The notes below the pieces were generated by a model, which saw only the letters and a list, made by a program, of their open reading frames with translations, was not told the DNA's origin and ran no database searches. Made by a program: the position numbers and the translations under genes. Positions 1 to 10,634 of a stretch of 26,902 nt of DNA are shown piece after piece; the first letter of the stretch is position 1; every line of letters starts with the position of its first letter. Source of the stretch: Branchiostoma floridae (Eukaryota; Chordata; Leptocardii; Amphioxiformes; Branchiostomatidae); assembly GCF_000003815.2 (NCBI RefSeq), contig NC_049983.1, forward strand, positions 2,611,826 to 2,638,727. Reading direction: 5' to 3'.

Positions 1-162
1 GCAGGGGCATGGAGAGACTTGTACATCACCCTACCTGATGGGAAATGGCACTTGTTTCTACCCGCGATACCCGTAGCACGTATGTATATGTACAAACTAG
101 GTCAGATTATCAATACAAGAGACTAGGAATATGTATTGGGTACCAGTTTCAATACCATGAGA

Positions 163-360
163 ATTACTGTAAATACATTCAATTTCGCTTTAGCGGGAAA
201 GTGGAGTGTTCGTTGTGGTTTTAAGTTTGCGGTAGCACCATGCACTGTAGTCTCTTATTGCTGTGGAAAAATGTTCGCGGTGTTTTAAGTCACAGTGAAG
301 TGGCTACTTTGAAAACCGCAAACATTAAACCACTGCAAAAGTGTCTGCATTTACTGTAAT
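163..360. mobile_element. Small MITE with ATTAC-GTAAAT ends
   Basis: Ends ATTACTGTAAAT (163-174) and ATTTACTGTAAT (349-360) are inverted copies with one mismatch. The interior holds repeated GCGGT/GCAAAC motifs, including an inverted pair of the TTCGCGGT type. About 198 bases, no coding capacity. No clear target duplication is visible, so the superfamily is open (hAT-like is a guess). Confidence 0.5.
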
Positions 361-587
361 GTTAATTTGATAATAAATTGTACAAAGTAGCTGTAAATTG
401 AGCACATGTAGTCCATAAATTGAAAAAAATTATTGGAAAGTGAATACTAATGTCATAGAATGTCAAAGTAAATTCCAGGTCAAAGAAGAAGATGTGAAAG
501 AACAAAAATATACTTGCATCTCATGAATGAAACAATCTTTTTCTTTTTTTCAATTCACACACTCGAATCTGTTTTGGGGTTCCCACA

Positions 588-619
588 GGATGTCATCAAT
601 GTAATCAAATCAAAATGGC
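588..619. repeat. Solitary decayed terminal repeat of the 24.5-kb MITE family
   Basis: GGATGTCATC followed by AATCAAATCAAAATGGC matches, with a few changes, the right terminal repeat at 25370-25402. No matching left end is seen nearby, so it is a remnant of a second family member. Confidence 0.6.
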
Positions 620-622
620 GTA

Positions 623-2689
623 TACACTATACCAGAATGGACTTACACTAACTTTTTTTTTACTTATTCTGTTACTAAAAGCATGTTATTCCTGCCGCAA
701 AGATAAAACTTTAGCACTAGAAAAATGTGAGAATATTTGTATTGGCATTGAAATCACCACATTGTTTGGAGATTCTCTTGTAATCACAGGTTCTCCACAT
801 AGGATTCCTCAAGCCAAAATAACATACTGTATTCTGTTTATTCATGCATTCTTCCTCAATGGAAACCACAGTTTACTTTGTCAAGGTGTTCAGGTACAGG
901 TGCAGGTCCATACCTCCGTAATGCTTAGATCATAATTGTGCCCGTGCCTGCAGGGGGTGAAGACCCGGGGCCACAAACTTATCCCAGTGGACTGTTGGAT
1001 ACCACGGGGGCACCTTTTGGTGTTTCTTAACTGATAAGTTACAGTGTCTATTTGTCGCCATGTCCAAGGTTGATCTAAACTTTAAAGGTCTCATTCCTGC
1101 ATTTCATCATTACATTGAAATCAATGCTTACATTAAAAGCTTTTATGCTTGCAGATCCATAAAGATGTATCTGAAATTATTTTGCGTTCAATCGTAAGCA
1201 CACTTAGTTATTAGGCAATAAAAAAATTTCTTCCAAATGTAACGGTTTTTACGATAGTTACCAAATTTTTAAACTGCAAGTACCGAATATGTGCCGGAGA
1301 CCCTTTTGAGCAGAGGAAGGCCCGACCGCAGCACCCAGGACAAAGAAACGCACACGTCCGACCGTACCGTCGCTCGCATTACGAAATTTCCTGGCATAGT
1401 ATCGACAGTTATACACAAGCTTTCTTCCCAATTCCTTTTGATAAAGGGGAGGGGGGGCGGCGATAAAAAGGGATTGATCATCCACCTAAACACGCGCTTT
1501 GGACACCCAATAATTTTTTGGCCACGGACTCTTTGGACCTCTACACTCGGAGTAATACAGAAATGAGACCTTCAAATCTTTGTCCCGGCCGGGCCCAAAT
1601 ATAGCACGGTAACCTATAAGGGTGTCCTAAAGGACCATGTAGGGGTTACGCCAGAAAGAACAGTGTAAACTGCCTAACCGGGACCCTTTTTCCAATTGTG
1701 ACATCAGCGTAACCGATTACTGGACCTGTACCTGATGTTACATTTAGGTAAGCTTGCCCACTGATGTTATCAGTATATTATTAGGAGAGCTCTAACTTCT
1801 AAGCGTTATGCTAGTATATAGGGTTGGTAAGACTCATGCTGCGAGAGCTTTGATCCCCTCCTCCAACAAAAGTATCATATTCCTATATGCTACTAAAATT
1901 TCACCGTACTGAAGTATTGGTTATTGGGTTAGGCAGCAGGCTGAGAATGTTAAAGAGAAGAGGCATTTTGCTGTGATACCTACTACTAGTACTATGCATT
2001 CTAAACTCTATTAGCATTTATGACCAGGGCACTAGTTTAAAGGTCACCGATGTCACTCCTTGAGTATCGAAATAAAATACTCTTTGGCTGTGATACTATA
2101 TGTCGTCGCTTCCATTCTTGTTACACATTTATGGTGTTAATTACCTGCATGTAATATTCATAAAGGTTATATTTTCACTGGAGTTGTGGATTTTTTTTTT
2201 CATGTTTTCATGATGTATTTTCACAACATTTCTGCAACATTGTCTACATTCAAGGACTCTTTATCCATGCTGGAACATGCTTTTTTTTTATTTACAAATA
2301 ACATTACAACACATCAACAAAATGGTGAACCATCCAAATCATATATACAAAAGAGAAGTAACTTGTTATGTAAAACATAAATCAAACAGAAACTGATGTT
2401 GTATTTGTAACTAAAGTTCCTCACTTCCCATGGTGTTTTGCCATCTTCCCTCTCCTGTTGGCAATTTGGGCTTCAACCTTTTCAAAGAAATTAATGTAAT
2501 TTATAAATGGTTTAAAGTTTCTCTCCATTTGTAAATGTACATTTTAGCCAATAAAATAACCAGATTTTCAATTATAGAGGCCCCTTGATTGAGGTTACCA
2601 AAAATGATATTAAAAGGATTTATAATTAATGTTTGGCCTATTTTTTTCAGAAAACCAGGTTTTACCTTTTTCCCAAAAATCAATTACTT
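623..2689. other. Region without recognisable gene
   Basis: AT-rich sequence with only short open frames (up to 106 codons) that lack domains, splice continuity or codon bias. A GC-richer patch at 1290-1620 contains a CCGGCCGGG palindrome but nothing identifiable. I see no gene here. Confidence 0.6.
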
Positions 2690-2995
2690 GGGCCGCCGTC
2701 AGCCTGTGGTCCTGTGGTTGTTTGAAGGCATGCGGTCGGTAGACGTTGTGTGCGTCCGGGATACGCCCAACATACGTACCCCATACGCATCTATTCGCAC
2801 TACGGAAAATTCTGTTGCGCATTTCAGATGCAATCATACGCATCTCATGCGAAATGAAAACAATGAAATCGTAATTCAAACGCCATATGGGCTCGACGTA
2901 CAATTTAATTTATTCCAAAAAAAATTCAAAATGTATTGACAAAATTTCTTGCGGAAATCATGCGCACTTGAAAATATACGCCGGTGTGAACCAAC
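2690..2995. repeat. GC-richer unclassified repeat-like island
   Basis: This block differs in composition from its flanks and contains CATACGCATCT twice (near 2782 and 2836) plus several ATACGC/ATGCGC words. It ends with CGCCGGTGTGAACCAACC, a style of end also seen in GC-rich MITEs here. The open frames on both strands look like shadows of the repeat words. Confidence 0.35.
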
Positions 2996-3220
2996 CTTCC
3001 TGGCATTCTACGCCTAGTCGCGCCTGACTTATGGTATCGCGGGAGGTATAGGGTAATCTCAAAAACCAGCGGGTCTTGGGCCGTCATATTCGGTCAGAGG
3101 ACGGGCGAACATGTTAGCCAACGAATGCGCTAAAACGTTTGCATATCGTTCCGAAATTATCTAAAACTGGGCAACTTTTAAACTTTTTGGCCAATTTTTA
3201 AGTGAAAAAGGGACCTTGCA

Positions 3221-3420
3221 GGCCGGAGCTGGGCCATGCGGGCCGGAGCTGGAACGTGTGGGCCGGAGCTGGGACGTGCGGGCCGGAGCTGGACCGTGCG
3301 GGCCGGAGCTGGGACGTGCGGGCCGGAGCTGGAATCAGTGCGGGCAAGAGCTTGACCGTGCGGGCAAGAGCTGGACCGTGCGGGCAAGAGCTGGACCGTG
3401 CAGGCCGGAGCTGGAGTTGA
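3221..3420. repeat. 20-bp GC-rich minisatellite, about 10 units
   Basis: Units of GGCCGGAGCTGGGACGTGCG start at 3221 and recur every 20 bases to 3340, with one 22-base unit. Three GGCAAGAGCTGGACCGTGCG variants follow from 3343, then a final GGCCGGAGCTGG. The 20-bp period cycles through all frames without a stop, so open frames appear on both strands; they are not evidence of a gene. Confidence 0.95.
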
Positions 3421-4150
3421 ACGGGGGTGAGGTAGCCGTCGTCGTGCAACAGTTCAAAAACAGAAAGGGATTCGTCATTCGTCAAAGATGGTATCTCAGC
3501 TCATTTGTATGCAAGCTTCGAGTTACTTGAGAAGACTCACGGATCTTGATTGCACTCAAAGGTGGAGTTTTGTTTCAGCCGAGTTTTCATGGTAAGAAAA
3601 GACTTGAATAGAATAAAGGATGACTTAGCTAAGCGTATTTTTCTGCCTACCTGAAAACTGTTATCATTGACTTGAAATTGACAAAAATACACTGCAGAAT
3701 GGAGTGTTATTTTCCAATAGATATTGTATCAATGAATACATGACCAGCCGACCTTTTGTGGAATTCCACTTCCGAATTACTCAACGTGTGTTTGTAGAAC
3801 AATATGACACTCACTAAACCCATGCAGACCCTACCCATGCATTCCAAATACGAATAGAAACTTCCTTTATCGTGAATATTTTCGGCATAAATGAGGATCG
3901 CTAAGCGCATCAAGAAGGTCAGTTGTTCACAAGATATCAAAGAACACATAACAAGACATATTTGATTCAGAATTCTACACGGTGTTAGAAGTTATAGTTT
4001 AGAATCCGTTACATTGTGACCTTGCCTTGCATCGCTCAATTGAACATTATAACACATTATCATATAGCCAGGCGCCGCGGACCAATCAGAAGGCCCCGTT
4101 CCACGTTGGTTATGACGCCGTAACACTTCGATTCCGGCCAGGCAGGTGCA
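3421..4150. other. Region without recognisable gene
   Basis: Mixed sequence with no domain-bearing frame. A CCAAT-box-like ACCAATCAGA occurs at 4081-4090 in a GC-rich patch, just before the palindrome array. No coding call. Confidence 0.5.
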
Positions 4151-4251
4151 AATTAACACCAGTGGTGTTAATTCATTTTGAATTAACACCGGTGCTGGTG
4201 TTATTTTAATTCACTTTGAATTAACACCGGTGCGGGTGTTAATTCATTTTG
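4151..4251. repeat. Tandem array of three palindromic units
   Basis: Units 4151-4180, 4181-4218 and 4219-4251 each start AATTAACACC, pass through GGTGTTAATT (changed in unit 2) and end with a TTCA-TTTTG spacer. Units 1 and 3 have perfect 10-base arms around loops of 0-6 bases, so each can form a cruciform. Confidence 0.9.
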
Positions 4252-4430
4252 ACCAATCAAAAGGAACGAAAGAAAGGTATATGCAGGCATTGGCCAATAA
4301 AAAGGAGCAAAACATATGCCGGAGCAGACTGCAAGGGGGAATGGCTCCTTTTGTTAACATTGATAATGAGTTTTGTTTTTCTAAAAAGCCTGCAATGTTT
4401 CGAATATTTTCTGTGGAAATTTTGGTTTCA

Positions 4431-4530
4431 NNNNNNNNNNNNNNNNNNNNNNNNNNNNNNNNNNNNNNNNNNNNNNNNNNNNNNNNNNNNNNNNNNNNNN
4501 NNNNNNNNNNNNNNNNNNNNNNNNNNNNNN
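4431..4530. other. Assembly gap (100 N)
   Basis: Exactly 100 N. Frames crossing it are meaningless. Confidence 0.99.
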
Positions 4531-5227
4531 AGGGATTATCTCACCATATACACCTCGGGCCGGGGCATTAACCCTTTATTAAACACTTTTTTGTTGTCTT
4601 ATATTTCATTATCTTGCTGGCTTCTAAACGGGAAAACAAAAGAGTCTATAACGTTACATAGTGTTTTGAAGATTTGTTTAAGCTGTAATAGTTTTCGCGA
4701 TGACACATTTTGTCAATGGTTTGTGGTCACCAAGTGTTTCAGGTCGGTCCTAGAAAGCAGTTCAAGCAAAGACTTGATGGCATCTTGCTGGTGAATAGAA
4801 AGAATTCATACCAAGAATGCTTTATACTTAGGGCAACAAGATGGTTCTGTTTTCCCGCTGTATTTAAATGGTTTCCGCGACGACCCTTTTCGCCAGTGGT
4901 CGCCAACCATGTATGTGGATAGCTCCTATTCACCTGAGCAACAAGCGTACTCCACGGATGATGCAGGTCTTTGTCAATAACATGAGGATTTCGCAAGCCG
5001 TGAGACAGAAACAGCGTGACACTCCCTAGACCGTGAAGCAGGTACGACCTTTCCTTTTAGTCTGTCAGTAGCGCAGGTCGGCACCAGCGGTAGCTAGGTA
5101 TTTGCATACACGCATACATTCGGGCTACCACCGAGGTTTGTGTGCGGACACGGCGGGAGCTTTTACACTCCTCTCCGGCGTTACTTTACAGTTTCCACGT
5201 CGGATTGCACACGGGGGTCGATTAGGT
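4531..5227. other. Region without supported gene; CpG-richer from about 4860
   Basis: 4860-5227 is richer in CpG than its surroundings. It contains a short frame starting ATGTATGTGGATAGC at 4910 that reads protein-like for 23 codons before a stop, without a good splice donor. It could be an old first exon or a promoter of something outside, but evidence is weak. Confidence 0.35.
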
Positions 5228-6570
5228 TTGTACTAAATTTTATTTGACTTATTTTCACATAAAAAGAAGGTACATGGTAAGATTTAAATATAACATATAA
5301 ATACCATACGGGAGAGGCCAAATAGGCCTATACAGGCCCTCCTCCTAACAAACTTGAATGATATAATTGAAATATGAAACAGATGATAAAAGATCATAGA
5401 TGATATGAATAAAATGCCTAATGACATAGAAATATAGTAACTGTTATAACATTAACTCAGCTATCTAATAGGCTAATAACAAATCAAATATAGTACGGTA
5501 TATCGATAACAAATCATAGGTGCATAGAACATTATTGAAAAAAGCAAGGAAGGTAGCAATTGAAGTACCCTGAATGTAAATTTATTAGATGTTGTTGATA
5601 TGTGGCCTTTAATTAGGAGCTGGGACATGTTAAAATTTTCAAGTGGAGGGGAAGATTGTTCAAATTAGCTACAAATTTAGATCGAACACTCTTTTGGGCT
5701 TGTACGGTTCTTACTGTAGGAATGTGTAAATAGCGACTTTGTCGAGTTTCCGTGGAGTTTTGAATTTAGATTTAGAAAACCTTCAAATGTGTCTGGAAGA
5801 GAGTTATCAAATAATTGCATTCATATAAAAAAATGTTCAAAATCCTAAGCTTCGTAAATAGTGGCGCTAAATGGGCGAAAAAATGGGAACCATTTTTGGT
5901 TCGAACAAATCTTTTCTGTAGAAGTCGTAGGGGCTGTAGTGAAGTTTTATGTGTGCCTCCCCAAACAATATTAATATTTCAGTAGGTTAAATATGTGTAT
6001 TAGGCTATTACATATGGTAGTAATGTGAGTAACAGACTACTGACTGACGGAGCAAGAGCACAGTAATATGAACAAGAAGATGTTCAATTTTTCCAATAAT
6101 ACCGATGTTTTTTTTATATTTTTTTACCTAATATATCTATATGTGCTTCTAGGATTATGTCTAGGAGCTTTGCTTGAAACTCTTGCGACAGGGGTAGTTT
6201 TTTAGAATATTTTCGCGTTTCTATCTTTTCTCTTTTTATTGCAGAATATAAGGTTAGTATGTCTTTTTAGCATTAACTGATAGTTTGTTTGCCTCAAAGT
6301 AGGTGATAACTTTTTTTTTATTCTTGATTAGCTAGTTCCACCAAGGGTTTCAAACTTGGAGTGTGAAAGAAAAAGGGCCTCCTTAGGTTGGAATCATAAG
6401 CAAACAAGATATAGAAACAAGTCGATGAAGCTTTAGCTATGTCATTAATATATATATATAAGAAATAACAGAGGGCCAAGGATCGAACCTTGCGGTACGC
6501 CACTTGTTCTTTAAAAATGTCATAGTTTTCTTTAAGTAGTGAGCTCTGTTCGAGTTATATATACCAGGGA
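5228..6570 (-). pseudogene. 5'-truncated, frameshifted LINE (non-LTR retrotransposon) reverse transcriptase and 3' UTR
   Basis: On the minus strand 6508-6452 encodes the reverse transcriptase motif SGVPQGSILGPLLFLIYI. A frameshift in a TA run follows, then INDIAKASS and FAYDSNL, where the catalytic FADD is changed to FAYD. Further down come VITYFEANKLSVNAKKT, KISKNIGIIGKIEHLL and VRTVQAQKS blocks, typical of the C-terminal half of CR1/Jockey-type RT, in shifting frames with stops. A 3' UTR follows and a polyadenylation signal AATAAA (minus, about 5243-5238). The 5' end, including endonuclease, is absent. The element is dead by truncation, frameshifts and loss of a catalytic Asp. Confidence 0.85.
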
Positions 6571-6963
6571 GGGGGGGGGGCATTTTGGGGCAGTTTTTTC
6601 TGCCGTCCTTCTGAAAAATGAACTATAGACTGATTTAGTGCTTATCATCAATGGTTTCATATTGAAAATAATTACAAGCAGTATGATTTCTGCTGTTAGG
6701 TGGAGATTGTCTTAACATTCAAATTATTATTTATACTGATGTGAGGTTGTGGGTGTACGCGTGTGTGTTAAGCGTGTTTGCTTGTGTGCTTATGTGTGTG
6801 TAAAAGGACATAAGATTAACTTCTAGTTAACTTATAGTGAAAAGACGTAAATCATGAGATTATATTCAACTATTAGCAATATAATTTGTGTACATTGTGA
6901 TAGCACCAATGGAGACTTATTCTGATCTCATTCTTAATGACGGCCTTGATCAACTCTTAAGGA
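6571..6963. other. Intergenic sequence between dead LINE and microsatellite
   Basis: Starts beside a G10 run (near 6570). Otherwise AT-rich with scattered TGTG words. Nothing coding seen. Confidence 0.5.
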
Positions 6964-6978
6964 TATGTGTGTGTTTGC

Positions 6979-7011
<33 letters not shown>

Positions 7012-7084
7012 CGCACGCGGGTGTTTCTGTGTGCATTAATGTGTCCGTGTCTGTGTGCGTGCCTCTCTCTCTCTCTCTTTATCT

Positions 7085-7132
<48 letters not shown>

Positions 7133-7135
7133 GTG
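6964..7135. repeat. GT and CT microsatellites upstream of the host gene
   Basis: A GT-rich tract (6964-7060) is directly followed by a nearly pure CT tract (7061-7131). They lie 190-360 bases before the start codon. The open frames across them (Cys/Val and Leu/Ser runs) are simple-repeat artefacts. Confidence 0.95.
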
Positions 7136-7252
7136 CGTGTGTGCAATTTCTGCTGCAGTCTAGGTCTGAACGTTCGGCAACAAAGTGTTTTACTTTAGGT
7201 TACAAGAGTCCAAAGTAGCGTCACAACTTTGAACAGTCCAGACCATACATGG

Positions 7253-7326
7253 TATAAGATATATAACGTTAATACATCATTCCTAAGTGCACTTCCTTCT
7301 GTAACACAGACACCAGGGTCTCCACC
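7253..7326 (+). promoter_or_regulatory. Candidate TATA/initiator promoter and 5' UTR of the EMI/EGF gene
   Basis: TATAAG begins at 7253. An initiator-like TCATTCC (7277-7283) places a possible start at A7279, 26 bases downstream, which is normal TATA spacing. The ATG follows at 7327, implying a short 5' UTR of about 48 bases. Alternatively the acceptor-like run ending CAG at 7309 means that transcription starts further upstream and this is intronic. Only sequence motifs support it. Confidence 0.35.
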
Positions 7327-7445
7327 ATGGGTCCCGGAGTACTACTGAAGCTGTGCTGTCTGGTGATACTTCTGACGGCGGAGTTACCGACCCAGGTCAC
7401 CACGTCCTGTACACTTTCCCCAGACGAGGCAGCCTTATCCCAAGA
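7327..7445 (+). CDS. Exon 1: signal peptide and short linker
   Basis: Residues 1-39 plus two bases of residue 40. The start ATG sits in an ideal Kozak context (CCACCATGG). It is followed by a hydrophobic stretch, [14 protein letters not shown], and a short polar region, as in a cleavable secretory signal; cleavage is likely around residues 18-24. The exon ends at GA|gtaagt, phase 2. The reading frame continues exactly into the EMI exon at 8112. A possible splice acceptor (pyrimidine-rich run ending in CAG at 7307-7309) lies 17 bases before the ATG, so a non-coding upstream exon is possible. Confidence 0.85.
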
Positions 7446-10400
7446 GTAAGTCATTCCGAATAGAGGTGAAGAAGATTCAGGTCCAGGTCGACCTGTTCAG
7501 GTCCAGAGGTTCGGGTCCAGGTCCGGACCTGAACCTAGACCTGATTCAGTATGTGAAAACTTGTGAATGGACGATACTCAAAACAATGGTCCATTTTGTT
7601 ACAAAGAAATATATTTTGTGGAGTTTTTGACTCCCATTGGCATTTTGAAATCCTACAGGGCTTACTGCATTTGTACGAGTGACTGTAAAACTTGGTAGAC
7701 ATTACTTTAGACTCTACCCTACTTCGCTATTGTTATTCTTTTTTTTTAACCGATTTTTTTGCAGGTCCGGTTTTTCTGGACCGGTATAATAAGATAACCC
7801 GGTTTTGTACCTTCCAATGTCTCAAGAAAGAAAGTCGAACCCAAAAACCTAGACTATAGTACACACATTCTATGGTGTTTATTTGACTACACATTGTTTT
7901 TGTTTCATTTCATGTTACTTCCAATTATCCCTCTGGTAAGAATTTGCAATGAACTATTATTTTTACATTGTTCGACAGAGAGAGGGGGGGGGGGCGTGTG
8001 GGGGAGGTTACGCCCCAACAAAAACAGGCAGATTCGGTCCCGGTTGTGCCGCTTTATTGGCTGATCCTCCTGTACCGTCAGATAATAACCAGTTTTTGTT
8101 TTTGTCCTCAGAGACAACGTCTGTACAGGCCAGACAACATGTCCGTGCACAGAGTCGTACTCACAGCGATACGAAACCAACTGCGGGATATTTGGAACTG
8201 GATGGGCAGCCTGTACTGAGTATGTACAATTTTTAGAACAATTTGTCTATAGGTGTATAGTGGAGTTTGGAGTGTGGCTCAGGTCAAGGTTAAAAAATGT
8301 CGTGTTTCCTGTTCCAATCATTAGTCATTAAGCGGATTTGAAATTTTGTATATATTATGCAAATCAGTTCCTCAGTTGCATATTTGCTATCAGCTTATAT
8401 TTCACCTATCATAAATCACATGTGTTACATTTACTAAAGTCCAGTTATTGAAAACAATGGTATTATACACTTTCCATATTAATTATGCAAATAAGGTCCC
8501 TGTTTGCATAAAATGTATATCATTATGAACATCTTTGCTTAAGCTACCTACATTGTTAAAATGATGTCAATCCGTCATTCCTTTCTGAAGTTATCCTCTT
8601 TGGAATGTTTTGACAAAAACGCCCCTGCAGTACCAAAATTAAATGTTAGGGGGCCGAAACTTGCATCACTTTGTCATGATGCTAAAAGCTATCTACCACT
8701 CAAAAATCAAAATTATATCACGTCCTGGACAACAGATACATTGAAAAAAACTGCTATGATGGAATATTTTCATTGATTATGCAAATGTTATGTTATTTTG
8801 CATAATTAGTATTTTGTCTTGTACAACTTTGTCTAAGGTACCTACATACGCAAAATAATGGAAACTCCGTTGTTCCCTTCTTGAGTTATCGTCATTAGAA
8901 TTTTTGACAAAAACACCCCTGCTATCCCGACACTAGACGCTAAGCGGCTCAAACGCATGTCACTTTTTCCTGAGCGCAAGAGCTATCTAACACCTAAAAA
9001 TCATGACCATAGCTTCTTTATAACACGAGATAGCAAACCCGGAGGTTGCGCTACAGTACCAAGGGAAGCCGCTAGGGGGCCCCAAATCTACTCATTCTCA
9101 GCTTTCATCACACACTACCAACACACCAAGTATGAAACCAAGTCACCCTGCCGTTCTTGAGTTATCTTGTTTACACACAGATACATACACAGACAGACAC
9201 ACAAACACAGGGTAAAATATAACATCCATGCCACTTTGTCATGACACTGAAAGCTATATACCACATAAATGTCAAGACCATATCACATCTGGGATAAGAT
9301 ATACATAGAAAAAACTGCTATGATGAAATATTCACAGTAACTATGCAAATCTGTTCCTATTTTGCATAATTAGTATTTCATTTTGTACAACATTGTCTAA
9401 GGTACCTACATACCAAAAATAATTAAAATCCGTTGTTCCCTTCTTGAGTTATGAAAAAGTCATTTTTACCAACAAATTTCTACCCATTTTGAACTACATG
9501 GTACGGTCCGCCCGTCTGGAAAGGTCAAAGAGTCTGACCCATGTGCCTTCGGAACGTGTCAACTGTGGAGGAGACACAACCATTAGCGCCTAGAGCCCCC
9601 GGTGAAATAAAGGCTTAAGGTCTCGTTCCGGTATTACTCCGCGGTGGGCACAAGTAATTCCTTCCGAAATATGAATGGGCCCCCCAAATCAGGTGTTTAT
9701 GTAGATGATAAATTGCCTTTTATCACCCCCAATGCCATGTAGAAAGATTTGAACTGAAAGGTTGTGTATTTCTAACAGGATCGGGTAGGAAAGTCTCGGC
9801 ATTCGAGCGAGCGTCGTTTGTTTGTCCTGCGTAATGCGGTCAGCGGGTCATTGAAGGAAAGCCCGTCTTTGTGGATTGCATTTGAGTGCAGTTATAGATG
9901 TTATGAAAATCGATTGTCCGGTCAGATTTGGGGGACAATTTTTTTACTGATTACTGGATATATGATCTTGCAATTAAAAGTTAAAACGTCTCCGGCCGAA
10001 CTGTTTCATTATTGGATTTTCGCCCATTAAAATAATTAAGCGTTGTTATAAATGGAACAGTATAAGTCTGGTATGAGACCTTTTAACCATTAAAAAGCCT
10101 TTCTTGGTGGGATTTTATGTGAAATCTGGGTATTTTGGGAGTGACTGCGGTAGGAAAGACCCTATACTTGTTGAATTAGTTGTAAAAAAACTCTCAAATG
10201 AGGGGATTCCCGCACCCCCCTGAAATAGTAGTATCGTCGTCAGATTGGAGCCAAACGGGCCAATCCAAGGACTCTAATTAGTGGGGTGTATCTAAAGACT
10301 AACCGTATAAAAATGCTTGCAAATGACAGAGAGATAGAACTGGTTTATTTATTAAACACACACAAAGTCATGTACAAGATCGTAGTCCTAAGACTAAATT

Positions 10401-10542
10401 GCATTGTACTATGTACACAAGAGATTATAATGCAAGGCCCTGCCGAAGTACGTTAATCAAATTATAATAATCACAATTCCCACTCAGCTGTACAATTTAA
10501 AAGTGCAATATGTGGATTTACACACACGCATACACACACATG

Positions 10543-10634
<92 letters not shown>

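Noticed and set aside
615-935. 106-codon + strand frame near the left end
   Set aside because: No domain, poor start context, and it overlaps a decayed transposon end at its start; composition matches surrounding AT-rich DNA.
3198-3530. Proline/arginine- and glycine-rich frames on both strands
   Set aside because: They come from the 20-bp minisatellite, which has no stop in any frame.
6964-7135. CRISPR-like or coding repeat
   Set aside because: Pure dinucleotide microsatellites with no spacers; the sequence is animal.
7949-8236. 95-codon + strand frame over exon 2
   Set aside because: It is in a different frame from the EMI-encoding exon and begins in intron 1; exon 2 is fixed by splice sites and phase.
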